Assembly (NCBI GenBank): GCA_031772625.1
Contig: CM062804.1
Span: 281,420,610 to 281,484,609, forward strand
Direction of reading: 5' to 3'
Origin: Pinus tabuliformis
Lineage: Eukaryota; Streptophyta; Pinopsida; Pinales; Pinaceae
DNA length: 64,000 nt
Position 1 is the first letter of the stretch; each line of letters begins with the position of its first letter. This document shows, one piece after another, positions 22,907 through 33,697 of this stretch. The position numbers and the translations under genes were made by a program. The notes below the pieces were generated by a model. That model saw only the letters and a list, made by a program, of their open reading frames with translations, did not search any database and was not told the DNA's origin.

Positions 22907-24070
22907 CTATGTTATCACTCAGAAGTTTTCTCTAGAAGTTATCAAAAGAAGGAATCATCCAAGGTAACCACAAACTAATCTTTTAGGCTTAGGTTCTAGC
23001 CAACCCAAGTCCAGAGAGGGCTCTCTCTTTATAATTTAGCTTTGATCATATGGGATTTTAGGTTAGTTTTTAGTGCTTGTGGAGTTTTGTTTTGAATTGA
23101 AGGTTGGGTGGTGGAATTATCAGAACAAATAGATAGAGATAGGTCTTAAGCCATTGGGCTATGGAGTCAATAAAAGGATAGCATAACTGGAACAAATCAT
23201 TAAAGGGAATGTTCACAGGGCACGCTAGCAAAGAAAAAGGTAAATCTTTAGGTCTGATGGATGAAATGATTCTAACCAGGGTGAAAGGGAACTTAAGAAT
23301 CCTTGGATCAGGATCAGAATGAAGAACAAAGGGTGATCATGAACAAAGGGCAAATAAGAATTCTTTCATATAGACCAGAGGAGAAACTACGGAAGAAAAG
23401 GAGCACTTAAGAATTCCTTAGATAAGATAGTTTAGGAGAAAACATTCAGAATGTAAAAAAGTCAAGACGAAGTGTATTCAAGCAATTTTTGAAATATCAT
23501 TCCTTGTTATACATTTATATTTTAGAGAAAAAAACAAGGTTATGAAGAAACATAAGAGAAAACAACAAGAAACATGAGAGAATTCTTATTTGTATTTTGA
23601 TTTACACATGAATCGTAGTGCATTCAAGCAATTTATGAAATATCATTCCTTGATCTAGCAAGCCAATCTAGTCATTGATACAATAGAATTTTGATTTGAG
23701 AGAAAAAGTCTATAGAAATGTCATGGAATCCACACTACATACTTCAAAATGTGAAGTATTTACACAAAAAATAATTACAAAATATCTCATAACAATTTTC
23801 GATTTAATCTAGGGAATAAAATATCTTCATGCATGAAGATAGAGATAGATGTGAAACTACTTCTTGTCGTCCCTTTTATTGTGGTGTTGTTGGCTATTTC
23901 TGTTGAGTTTTGAGCCCTTTAAGCTAACTGCTAGTTGTGGTATTTCCACGCCGGAATCTTCTTTACTTTGATCTTTCACTGATACTCTTAGACCTTGCTT
24001 ATTTGTCTTTCACCTGTTTCACCTGGTTGCCTTCAGATTTACCCTGGTAACTTTCTGATGTAAAATTTTT

Positions 24071-27000
24071 TCATAGTAAACCTGTCATTTTTTCCCACCA
24101 TTCTACCTCAGGAAATCTCACCTTCAACATTCTTCTGTAAATTTCATCTTCCCTTGTGTATTTTTCAAAATTGGGCTTGGTGAGAAACATATGTTTCACC
24201 TCATGTTCTAGGAAAAACAGGTTCTCCAATGTATCATATAATACTTTGCCAGTGGGCAAAGCTTTAATGCCTGAAGAGCTGGCTTATTCCTTGGCCAACC
24301 TCCTGAGTCTATCACTATAGTCCAATTGGGTCATGAGTTTATCATTGACGACCATAGGACTGGGAAGGCCTTTGTCCCTCAAAATTTGAAATTTAGCCAT
24401 GAATCTATCAATGGCTACATGCATGTTATGGCATTTTTCTTCTAAGTTGAGCATGAGGTTTCTTTTGGAAGGAACCTTTTTAATCTCTAGGATGGCTTTA
24501 GTCCTATCATATACACCAAGCTCATGGAGCTCATATCTGTTCTTACTATTCAGGAGGTGGATGAGTCAAGTTGCATTCTTAGGTTGGTCTCCTAATTCTT
24601 CCCTTACTTTCTAGATAGCCTCAACGACTACCTTCACCAATTCAGTTTGCTCAAATATAACTTGGATTGATGGCCAAATATCATTGACAGAGTCAATGAT
24701 ATTGGCCCAGAGCATCTATTTAGTTTGTCCCAATGGCTTCTACAATGTCAAATCTCTCTCTAGGACTTTGATTTTCTCACCCATCCTTAGCGCCATCTGT
24801 GTCCCTTCTCTTTGATGAATTTGGGCAAGTTTACAATCAGTTTCTAGGCTTGCCACTTTCTCATTTAATCTTTTGAGCTTTGCAGCTTGGATGGACATCT
24901 CCACCATAGATTTTACCAGTTATTATATTTTTTCAGTTGAAGTACCTGCTATTGTTGTGGACTCAGTTGTAACTAGTAGTCTTGTGGCAAGTGGAGCTAT
25001 ATGTGGCAATGATGCTTCCATTTTGGAAGGAACTGTTGTTGTCACTGTGGGAATGGTAGTTATGGAAGTTGTGGCCAGGTCACCTTGCGTAGACTGAATC
25101 AAAGTTTCCAATTCCTTCTCTGTTTCTTTAAGCTGATCATTTAGCTTTAGGACGAGCTCCATAATCTCTTCATGTCCTTTTTGTGCTTCTAGGACTTCCA
25201 TTGTTTGAGGGTGATGCAGCTAGGGAATTTTGAATTGCTTCTTCAATGCAGCAATGTCATCATTCTTCTTATTACTTAGCTACTCTGTTGCTTTCACATC
25301 CTTGGGATCATGTCTTAATCCTATCACTAAGTCCTCTAAGGACTTGATTTTTTTATCTTTGGCCTGTGAGAAGACCTTATCCAACTGAAACTGAGTTGAC
25401 ATATTATTTAAAGAGTCATGCAATTGGTGGTCTTCTATGGATTTCCCTGTCAATGTAGAATAAATAATCTCACAATTTTTTTTATGTAGCTCAATCTGGT
25501 CAATGGAATGAATATCCCTTTCTAGTACTTCAAAATCCACTCTTTTAAAATATATTGTTGTCCTTGACTGCTCAGTGGTCGGCTTGATGAAGGTCATTTT
25601 TATTTTCCCCTCTTCAACATCATAGGGTGAAATAAGCCCTGTCTGATTGGTAGGGGTCATCTTCAAATACTGTGCATAAGTTTGGGATTTCAGCCTCTCA
25701 TTCCTAGCTTTTATTTCTTTGTATCTATCTTTGATGTCTTGGTCTTTATTTGCTGGCGTTCTAAAAGAGGATACCTCAACACTTTGTTGCCTTTCCAACA
25801 TCTGAGTGTGTTATGTGCAAGGTTCTAGAGTGCCTCCAGATGTAGTGGCATGTCTTCTCCCATCTCTTTCTATGCTCCTAACCTCAGCTGTCTCCTCTAT
25901 ATATTCCTATTCAGAGACATGATTCACTCCTTGCCTCTTAGTCTGCCTTGTCTCTGCATAGGCTTGTGATGTTGGTCATTTTGAAGGAGTGGCCCCTTCC
26001 CTGTTTCTCTTGAGGAATTTCTCCTCATTTAGAGAAGTCTATAAGACTGGGGGGGTATTCATGGTGGCCTATAGTTTGTCTATTTTCTCTAATTGTTTTG
26101 GTATATCTGATTTCTCTGTTACCTCTGATAGGTCTGGTGCTTCTTATTCTTCTTGTACCTGTGATTCTCCTAGCACCTACAGGAAAGAACCCTCATTAAG
26201 TTGTTTCTATAGATCAATTAATGTGTTTTCCACAACAACTTCAGTACTATCCCTGTCCTCTAAATTGTTTTCCATCCATTCCAATTGGTTGGCATACTTT
26301 TCTATTTTAGGGATGCGGTGATGAATATAGGGAGCCATCTTGTTTTTCTGTCTTCTATTGCAGACGAAATCCAAGGTATCATATCTCCATATGAAGCTCT
26401 GTTTTAGATTTAATCTTTGAAGGATAAGGTTTTCCTCCTTTCCAACTTCTCAGCTATTGCAAATAAAGGGACATAATTGGTCTTTGATCCTGAGCTGGGC
26501 CTTCTTTTTAGCTTTGACAAAGTGTACATCATCTGAATTTATTATCTGCCTATAGTACTCCAGAGAAAATAACTTCATTAGGAGTTATTTAGGTAGTTTG
26601 TAAGGGGCCAGTTAACAACCATAAATTCTAATCTCTGTGTGGTTTTGGTACAAGTAACAATCCCCCACTTTGGATTGTTTTGAGAGTTGCACGATCCTTC
26701 TTATATCTGAACTGATTCTTGGAGGAGTCCTGCGTATTAGCATTGTCACAATGGGATGTACAAATAAGTCTATGAAGTCTGTATATGAATATGGGGAGTC
26801 ATATTTATGGATTAATGGTGTGCAGAAAATTACTAATCTAGGGTGACCTTTTGTGTCAAGCTTCTGGAGAGTAAATGGGAACTTATCGGCATGGTAATAT
26901 AGGAAAAGTTGATATAAAACAAAAGAATACTTGAAGACTCGCTCATTACTCATCCTAAGGAACTGGTCATGCATTCTATTAGCTATAAACTTGGAATAAT

Positions 27001-27643
27001 CATAAATAACAATAGGAGGTTATCCTGGAGTGTATATGGACATGAAAGCCAAGATGATCTCATATATATACTCACTTTTGGTATAACCTAGGACACTGGA
27101 TATCATTGCTACAATGTCTTGGTCAAATGGGGAAAATATGGTATACACATATGGAGGAGGTTCTTTGGGGGTATGCTTTTCTTCTACAATGAAGGTATGG
27201 ATTATTTGGGCCAATATTGTAGGGTTGAGCTTGGGAAATAAGTCCAAAAGGTCTCCAATGGAGAGAGGAGTCAAGTTTTTCTCTGATTGAAGTTGCAGCG
27301 TCTCATTTATTGATTCAATAGTGATGGCGAAAAGTATGGTCTAGTTAGGGGGCATCACTACTCTTTCATTGGGGATATATTTTGCATGGCAGTAATGGAA
27401 AATTTATGGGAAAATGTGAACTTCAGGGAATTGATACTGGGGAAAATTGCACTCCCAAAAACCAATTTTATCAGCATGGTTCAGGTATTGGTCTTTGTAT
27501 CTACAGTATAGTTCGAGAGGGGATTCATGGAAAGAGGTGTCCTTTATCTAGAAATCCTTATCAGCCAAGGGGAGATGGTCTAGGTCATGATGAGGAGTGG
27601 AAATAGGTCTCACATCCATGGCAATTGGGGCAACCATTCTCAT
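24071..27643 (-). pseudogene. LTR-internal reading frame of element A, right copy
   Basis: The minus-strand frame starts at about 27643 (MVAPIAMDVRPIST). Main pieces are 27274-27020 (PKEPPPYVYTIFSPFDQDIV), 26974-26612 (120 codons with RMSNERVFKYSFVLYQLFLY), a segment to 26330 with RRQKNKMAPYIHHRIPKIEK, 25801-25280 (173 codons, Lys/Glu-rich), 25201-24923 and 24259-24071. Overall it looks like a protein of more than 1000 residues: a globular N-terminal half, an acidic middle and a coiled-coil-like C-terminal half. Amber or ochre stops at 27548-27550 and 27020-27022 coincide with stops in the left LTR. On element RNA this frame would precede gag. Function unknown. Confidence 0.6.
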
Positions 27644-28039
27644 TTCTTGTGGATTTGAGAATGGGGGAGGTGTTTTTTAGATTTATAGGGCAATGGTGTC
27701 TCAGTACAGAGAAATCTTAAGTCACATGAGTTTCTTTAATTATTTTTTTACTTTAACTAATAAAACTCAGCAACTGGTTCTGAAATTGAGAGGTTTTCTA
27801 GTGAATTATGGCTTAAATACCTGGAATTAAGGAAAACTAGCTTTGAATAGGTTGGATGGCAACTGTGAATGGTAAAAAAACTCTGTGTAGGCTGGAAGGT
27901 GAACTAGGTGCTCTATGGCATCTTTAGGGTGAAATTGGACATAGGTTGACAACTTCCATGTTCGTAGGTGCATGAATGAATTCTTTTAGTTAAAAATGAT
28001 AAAAACAAATGATTTGGGGCTTTTTTTGGCTTTATGTGC

Positions 28040-28340
28040 GAAAGTCAATTTTGGTCGGTACAGGTGAACAATGGTTGTTTGTCGTGTAGCAGGGTGAACG
28101 GTAGCTATTTTTGTGTGTAGTGGGCAGGTGGGAAGTGGTTTCCATCACACCGCTTTTGGGCTCAGTGGTATTGAGGGGAGGCTGCCCGATTCCACACATT
28201 GAACGACACGTAGCATCTGGGGCCCGACGGAAAACAAATGTTTTCGGGCGGGTATTGTTTGGACGTCGAGCCCGTCCGAAATGGATAAGGGCCATCAAAT
28301 GTGGAGGGGAGCAATCGTGCGGTGATTGGGAGGGGGAGTC
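28040..28340. other. GC-rich block in element A 5' LTR
   Basis: A CpG-rich stretch inside otherwise AT-rich LTR, with a counterpart at about 14600-14900 in the left LTR. It lies 400-700 bases upstream of the LTR frame on the minus strand. It might be a promoter or structured leader. ORFs called across it on both strands have no recognisable content. Confidence 0.4.
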
Positions 28341-29718
28341 GCACGAAGGGTAGTGAGGGGGTCCAGTAGGTGATTAAGTGCAGCGATTTTTTGTTAATGA
28401 GGGTTTAAGGCAGGGGTTAAGGCATTGGGGTCATTAGCAGAGGGTTTAATTGGGTTTTTGACTAACTTAATCATGGATCGATTTGTTAGTGGGTGTGTCA
28501 TGGTTTGGGTAGAAAATCATAGTTTATATTTTGAACTAGGGTATCGGGCTAGTTAATATTGTGGGAGTTAAATATATATGTGAAAAGGGTTTTTGTTTGG
28601 GATTTAATAAATAAAATTAGTAATTAATAAAATGAGCAGAATGGGGCACAATACCCTAAGCATATGATATTTCATGTTTAAATGCTTTTTCGATAATAAC
28701 ACAAAAACTTAGGATATAGTGTTTTTGTGGGTTTTTAATATGAAAATGATTTATGTGGGGGAATAAATACTTTTCCTAGGTAAAAGTATTTTAACCTTAG
28801 GAAAGGAGTATTACTAGGGAAAATGAATGAAGTGAAGGGGGGGATGAATTTTTATAAGGGGGTTTTAGTACTTATTGCCTATAAGTCATTGTGCCGAGGG
28901 TCTGGTCCCTCCAAAAGTCAGAGAAATTCTCTGAGCCTCTTTGACTCAAGGGTTTTAAGTACTTTGAACTTTATTGTGGGAATTTAGTTAAGTAAAAGGT
29001 GAAATGAATGAGGGAAGTTAATTAATTTCCTTTGATATCCAATTTCATGCTTGATTGTCCATTTCTTTATAGAAATTTCATGATGGAAAAGATGATAAAC
29101 ATGCTTTTGTCTAATCAATCACCATACTTTTGAAACCGTTCTTCTACTTACCCATCTACTCATCCTACCATTTTCACTTCTCTTTATTAGGGTGCATTTG
29201 AGCTAGCAAACCCTTATCAAACATTTTTATTTCTCTTTAAAATAGTAAAATAACTAAATCTAATCTTATTACATCCAAGGGCTCATATTAAATAGTTCAT
29301 CTCCTTTTATTTACTCCACCTATCTACTTGTCTCCCAAGGTTACACTATTTGGCCAAATTTTTACTCTCTATCTATAAACATGAAATAGCCAAGTTTAAA
29401 CATTTTGACTCTCATGGATTGTGGCAAAGATTACAAAATGAACACAATTATTTATTATGCATGAAAATTAAATAGTAGTGGCATTTTGACTTGCACACTT
29501 TCATGGTCCTTTTTCTTTTCTTAGGGTTCATATTTTTCATCTTTTTTGACCTTTTTATTGTTTTTGTCCTTTGATTATTCTTTTAGGACATACCCTCTTT
29601 AAATTTTTTAATTTTTTGAATATGGAAAACATTTGCATAAAGAAAAGGCATGTACATGTTACAGCTTTAATCTCAGCCATCCAAAAATTATGACTCCTAT
29701 TGAGATAAGAACCTAGCA

Positions 29719-29873
29719 TAAGGCTTACTATAACACAGTCCAGAGGCATGTAGCCACTACATCTCTTCTCATAGATAAGGTACCATCGCCCGAGCTACTT
29801 TATTTCCATTCTGTATGTAAGCAAATTTCAATCATTTGATATTAATGAAATGAATTTTTATTTCTGTTTCATC
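29719..29873 (+). repeat. Dispersed LTR-like repeat R, copy 1, right part
   Basis: Continues copy 1 after element A. AGGCATGTAGCC, ACATCTCTTCTCA and TTTATTTCCATTCT are shared with 55530-55610. The A/T-rich end with ATTAATGAAATGAA resembles an LTR poly(A) region on the plus strand. Confidence 0.65.
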
Positions 29874-31176
29874 TGTGTTTATATTTATATATGTATTCTA
29901 TTGTATTCTTGCATAAGTCTTGATCACTAGTGACAAGCATCTTTTCCAATTCATTGATCAAACTTTGAAATGTACCAAAAGGTGACTCTAGTAGAGGAAG
30001 AAGGACACTAACAAGATTCAACACATACAAGATCAAGAAAGGGATATTGGGTTCGCTTGCCAAAGCTAGGTAGCAGAAAAATTGAACATACTAGTTCCAG
30101 TTAAGATTGAAGATCATCTCATTACTTTTCAACCAATGGACGACCATATCATTGACTATAATGTCAAGCTTCAGGCACAAGTGTCCGATTTGCAGAACTG
30201 ACCCACTGGGGTTACAAATCCTAGCTTCATGCAATATTTGAAAAATCTCATAACGAGTTTCTAACAGTGAAAAAAGGACTTGGAAGCTACACTAGATAGT
30301 GGAGCTGATATTACTACAATGCTAGAAAATTGGTCCACCTGCCTAGCCTCTATTCATTCAAAGATAAGAGTACATGATATGCTGATGAAATATTTTTCAA
30401 CTAGGTAGTGAACAGACTTTAGAGTCCAATAGACCATTCATACTCAACTAGAGCATGAAAGGGAACACCACTCACAACTCCTATTACAATATAATAAATG
30501 GTTACACAAAGGAAATAAGTCTTAAAAAGAAGAATCAAATGCATTTGAATTCTTGCAAAAATTCCTTCAGCACATTGTAACCATTGATGGAACCAAACCT
30601 TTCTAGTGAACAGATAGTGGATGATTCATCCATAGAAGAAAATGTGTAGTATCTGGCTGATCTTGTAGATTCCAATGTGAAGGCCAGTGTCATATTTAGA
30701 GAATGGTCAATCTTTAATGATCGCTTGAAGATTCTTTATCCAATTGTTTATCAGACTAATTTCCTAAGTTCAGTTCCACAGCCACAATCTTGTTCCACTT
30801 CACCACATCTCCACCGACCTACCCATCAATTTTATGCACCCAAATTTTCAGCAATTGTTACTATTTTAGAACAACATTCTCGTGAATAAGAAGTGGACCA
30901 ACCAATCAACCAATCAACCAATCAGCTCAACCCTCTTTAGGTAATGTGATTGTAGCAATATAGGCATAGGGAAAATATCCAACATTTGCCTTACCTTAAG
31001 TTTTCTTTATTTCACTGTTTATTTTCAAAATTGTCTACTAAGTGTGTAAAGAGTCATTTTCTCTTTTGTAATTTTGTTCACCACAACTCTCCCCTTCATC
31101 ATGAAGATGAAGGCTTTGAGGGTGGTGGATATGTTGGAGGATCCATTCAACTTGACCAACTATTCAGATAGAAAAA
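29874..31176 (+). pseudogene. Decayed orphan coding-like region, unassigned
   Basis: On the plus strand one frame reads AEKLNILVPVKIEDHLITFQ from about 30067, then MDDHIIDYNVKLQAQVSDLQ, and after amber stops continues with QLEHEREHHSQLLLQYNKWL and, in shifted frame, SVIFREWSIFNDRLKILYP (30690-30740). The style is helical and protein-like with TAG stops, so I read it as a decayed gene or transposon ORF. A short tandem of ACCAATCA lies at about 30898-30923. Nothing recognisable is left at the 3' end. Confidence 0.35.
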
Positions 31177-31203
31177 GGGCTAGTCGGTGCTACCGACTAG
31201 CCC
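31177..31203. repeat. Perfect 12-bp inverted repeat (hairpin)
   Basis: GGGCTAGTCGGT and ACCGACTAGCCC are perfect reverse complements separated by 3 bases. It sits 17 bases before the element C insertion point. It could fold as a tight stem-loop in DNA or RNA. Function unknown. Confidence 0.8.
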
Positions 31204-31220
31204 CAATCAGGTTGGCAGTC

Positions 31221-31552
31221 TGTTATGAAACCAGCTCAAGAAAAGATAGAAAAGATAGATCAACGCCTTAGAATTCAGCCTCTTCGAGGGGGAAACCTCC
31301 TTTACATTACATAAATGAACAATTGTTGGATGATTCAAAAGACAAAACCTCCTTTCTATATATAGGAGTCTAAGGAGTCACAATATAATCCAGCCGACCT
31401 AACAATAATAATATAAAGCCACAAAAATAACAATAGAGGGATTATATGGGCAGATTAATAACAATATGGGGGCAATGGGGGCACAACAATATAAATAAGG
31501 GGTACAACTACAATAGTAATGGGGTAATCACTAGTATTATAGGAACCCAACA
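31221..31552 (-). repeat. Element C 3' LTR (332 bp)
   Basis: Starts TGTTATGAAACC and ends ACCCAACA on the plus strand. A TATATATAG box on the minus strand lies near 31356-31365. It is related to, but distinct from, the element D LTRs. Confidence 0.95.
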
Positions 31553-31565
31553 TGCCCCTCTCCTT
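31553..31565 (-). promoter_or_regulatory. Polypurine tract of element C
   Basis: Next to the 3' LTR the minus strand reads AAGGAGAGGGGCA. This purine run is the primer for plus-strand DNA synthesis in LTR elements. The same sequence occurs in element D (59761-59773). Confidence 0.8.
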
Positions 31566-31581
31566 CAAAAAAGTGTTTTCC

Positions 31582-31770
31582 TCAACGCTTGAGTAGTTCT
31601 GGATATTTCTGCATAAAATTCTCATCCTCCCATGTGGAATCTTCAGCGGATAAGTTCTTCCACTTGATAAGGTACTCTGAAATTGATCGATTTCGTAGCT
31701 GTCGAGTTCTTGTTTCTACAACTGCTTCCAGTTCCAATATAATTTTTCCTTCCTCGTCAAGTTCTAGCAA
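31582..31770 (-). pseudogene. Chromodomain of element C integrase
   Basis: The frame has EYLIKWKNLSAEDSTWEDE, the aromatic/charged chromodomain core, followed by NFMQKYPELLKR. In chromoviruses this C-terminal integrase module guides insertion towards modified chromatin. It is in a different frame from the integrase body because of a short indel around 31757-31770. Confidence 0.88.
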
Positions 31771-32968
31771 TATTGTTTTCTACTGGGAGCTTGTCGCCTA
31801 TAACCTTCTTTAAGCATGAAACACGGAAAACTGGGTGCAATCGAGAAGCTGCAGGAAGCTCCAATTTGTATGCCATAGTACCAATCTTTTGCAACACCTT
31901 GTACGGACCATAATACTTTGGTGATAATTTATTATCCTTCTTAGCTTGCTTGAGGGACATTTTCTTATATGGTTGTATCCGTAGGAATACCCAATCACCT
32001 ACATCAAAACTTCTTTCACTGCGATGTTGATCTTCCTGTTGTTTCATTCTATTCTGTGCCAACACAAGGTTATCCTTTAAGAGTTGGACGACTTGTTGTT
32101 GATGTTCGATGTGATGTTCCACTGCCTGAACCATAGAATTTTCTCTTAAATATGATGTGATGGATGGTGGTTGATACCCATAAAGTGCCATAAATGGGGT
32201 CATTTTTGTTGCTGTATGAAAGGAAGTGTTATACCACCCTTCAGCCAGAGGCAACCATTTGACCCATTGTGTCTGTTTATCAGATACAAAGCAATGAAGA
32301 TATCCTTCCAAACATTTGTTTACTATCTTAGTTTACCCATCAGATTGAGTATGATAAGATGAGCTATGAGCTAACTGAGTACCAAGACGAGAAAATAATT
32401 CTGTCCAAAAATTTCCAGTGAAAAGGGGATCTCTGTCACTTACAATAATCTTTGGGCTTCCATGTAGCTTTTGAATTGTTTCCATGAATGCAGTAGAAAC
32501 TGTACTGGCTCTAAATGGATGTGATAATGCACAAAAGTGTGCATACTTGGTAAGCCTATCAATTACCACCATGATGACACTCTTTCCCTCAGACTTGGGT
32601 AAACCTGTGATAAAATCCATTGATACCTCCTCCCAACGTTGGCTTGGAATGGATAAAGGTTGTAATAGACCCGGTGTCTTAATTGTTTCAACTTTATTTT
32701 TCTGGCAAACCAAACATTCTGACACAAACATTTGAATATCTGATTTAAGGCCATTCCAAAAAAATTCCTTCTTAATCCTGTGGTAAGTTTTTAAAAATCC
32801 TGAGTGCCCTCCTAAAGGAGAAGTGTGCAATTGCATAAGAATCTTTTGTTTTAGCTGGGAATTCTTACAGAGGTATAAGCGATCTTTGTACCATAACAGA
32901 TCATTTTTCCAGCTAAATGTATCAGACGTACTAGAATCTTGTTGTAGCTTTCGAATAAGTGCCCACAC
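31757..32968 (-). pseudogene. Integrase of element C
   Basis: The first frame (32968-32333) has the zinc-binding HTSPLGGHSGFLKTYHRIKK and CLVCQKNK, the first catalytic Asp in MDFITGLP and the second in VSDRDPLF. It ends at a TAA stop directly after HTQSDG; the second frame (32311-31757) resumes with the C-terminal part (KLSPKYYGPYKVLQKIG). In the few codons between, the position of the catalytic glutamate reads Lys (T-K-I). Both the stop and the substitution are single transition changes. Integrase would insert the cDNA; this copy cannot. Confidence 0.9.
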
Positions 32969-32983
32969 TTCTTCGTCATTCTT

Positions 32984-33697
32984 TCATTCCTCCCTTGCTT
33001 CATTTATCCAATCTGGTTGGATGATAGAAATAGCGCACAAGAATGCTTCCACATCCTCATCCTTTCTTGAGAGTGCATCTGCCACCACATTTTGCTTCCC
33101 TTTTTTGTAGATGATTTCAAAGTCATAACCCAACATCTTTGTGACCCACTTTTGTTGCTCTTCAGAGGATAATCTTTGTTCTAAAAAGTATTTAAGGCTA
33201 TCATGATCCGTTTTTACCTTGAAGTGTCTTCCCATTAGGTAGGGTCACCATTTCTTAAGTGCATGGAGTATTGCTAACATTTCCTTCTCATAAATAGCTT
33301 TTCTTAGAAACTTTCCCTTGATTGGACGACTTTCAAAAGCAATGGGTCTTTCATATTGCATTAGAATAGCACCAATTCCATTTCCTGAAGCATCACGTTC
33401 CACAATAAAGGTTTTTGTGAAGTCCGGTGTAGCTAAGACCGGTGCTTGGTACATTACCTCTTTAAGATGTTCAAAGGCCTTTGTTGCTTCCAGAGTCCAT
33501 GAAAATGCATCTTTCTTCAATAATGTCATTAGAGGTGCTGCTATTCTCCCATAATTCTTAACAAACTTACGATAATACCCTGTCAACCCAAGAAATCCAC
33601 GCAAGTGCTTTATGGATGTGGGGATTTTCCATTCCTTAATGGCTTTAATTTTGTTGGGGTCTACCTTAACTCCTTCATGAGATAGAATATGACCCAA
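32984..33697 (-). pseudogene. RT thumb and RNase H of element C
   Basis: 33697-33245 begins [19 protein letters not shown] (thumb), continues [20 protein letters not shown] and reaches RNase H with [18 protein letters not shown] (first aspartate kept) and [15 protein letters not shown] (glutamate kept). After one stop, 33235-32984 continues with FKVKTDHDSLKYFLEQ (third aspartate) and NVVADALSRKDED. RNase H motifs are intact although the RT palm upstream is gone. Confidence 0.9.

Larger units (their letters stand above)
9455..29718 (-). mobile_element. Element A: giant-LTR Tat-like Ty3/gypsy retrotransposon (20.3 kb)
   Basis: Two direct repeats of 6729 and 6809 bp flank a 6.7 kb internal region holding gag, protease, an extra RNase H, RT, degenerate RNase H and integrase on the minus strand. 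The plus-strand repeat ends are TGTTATC... and ...CCTAACA or ...CCTAGCA, giving the TG...CA termini of LTRs. The flanks are GAAGG (9450-9454) and TAAGG (29719-29723), a 5-bp target duplication with one mismatch. The host repeat R is cleanly split, and an uninterrupted paralogue exists near 55.5 kb. LTRs make up two thirds of the element. The copy is dead: RT, integrase and LTR frames are broken. LTR divergence was 13 of about 240 bases in one sample. Confidence 0.93.
22910..29718 (-). repeat. Element A 5' LTR (right copy, 6809 bp)
   Basis: Relative to coding this is the 5' LTR and would start transcription. On the plus strand it begins TGTTATCACTCAGAAG and ends CCTAGCA. It matches the left LTR along its whole length, apart from a 116-bp segment (28887-29002) found only here and smaller indels. 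It contains the right copy of the LTR frame (27643-24071). Confidence 0.92.
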
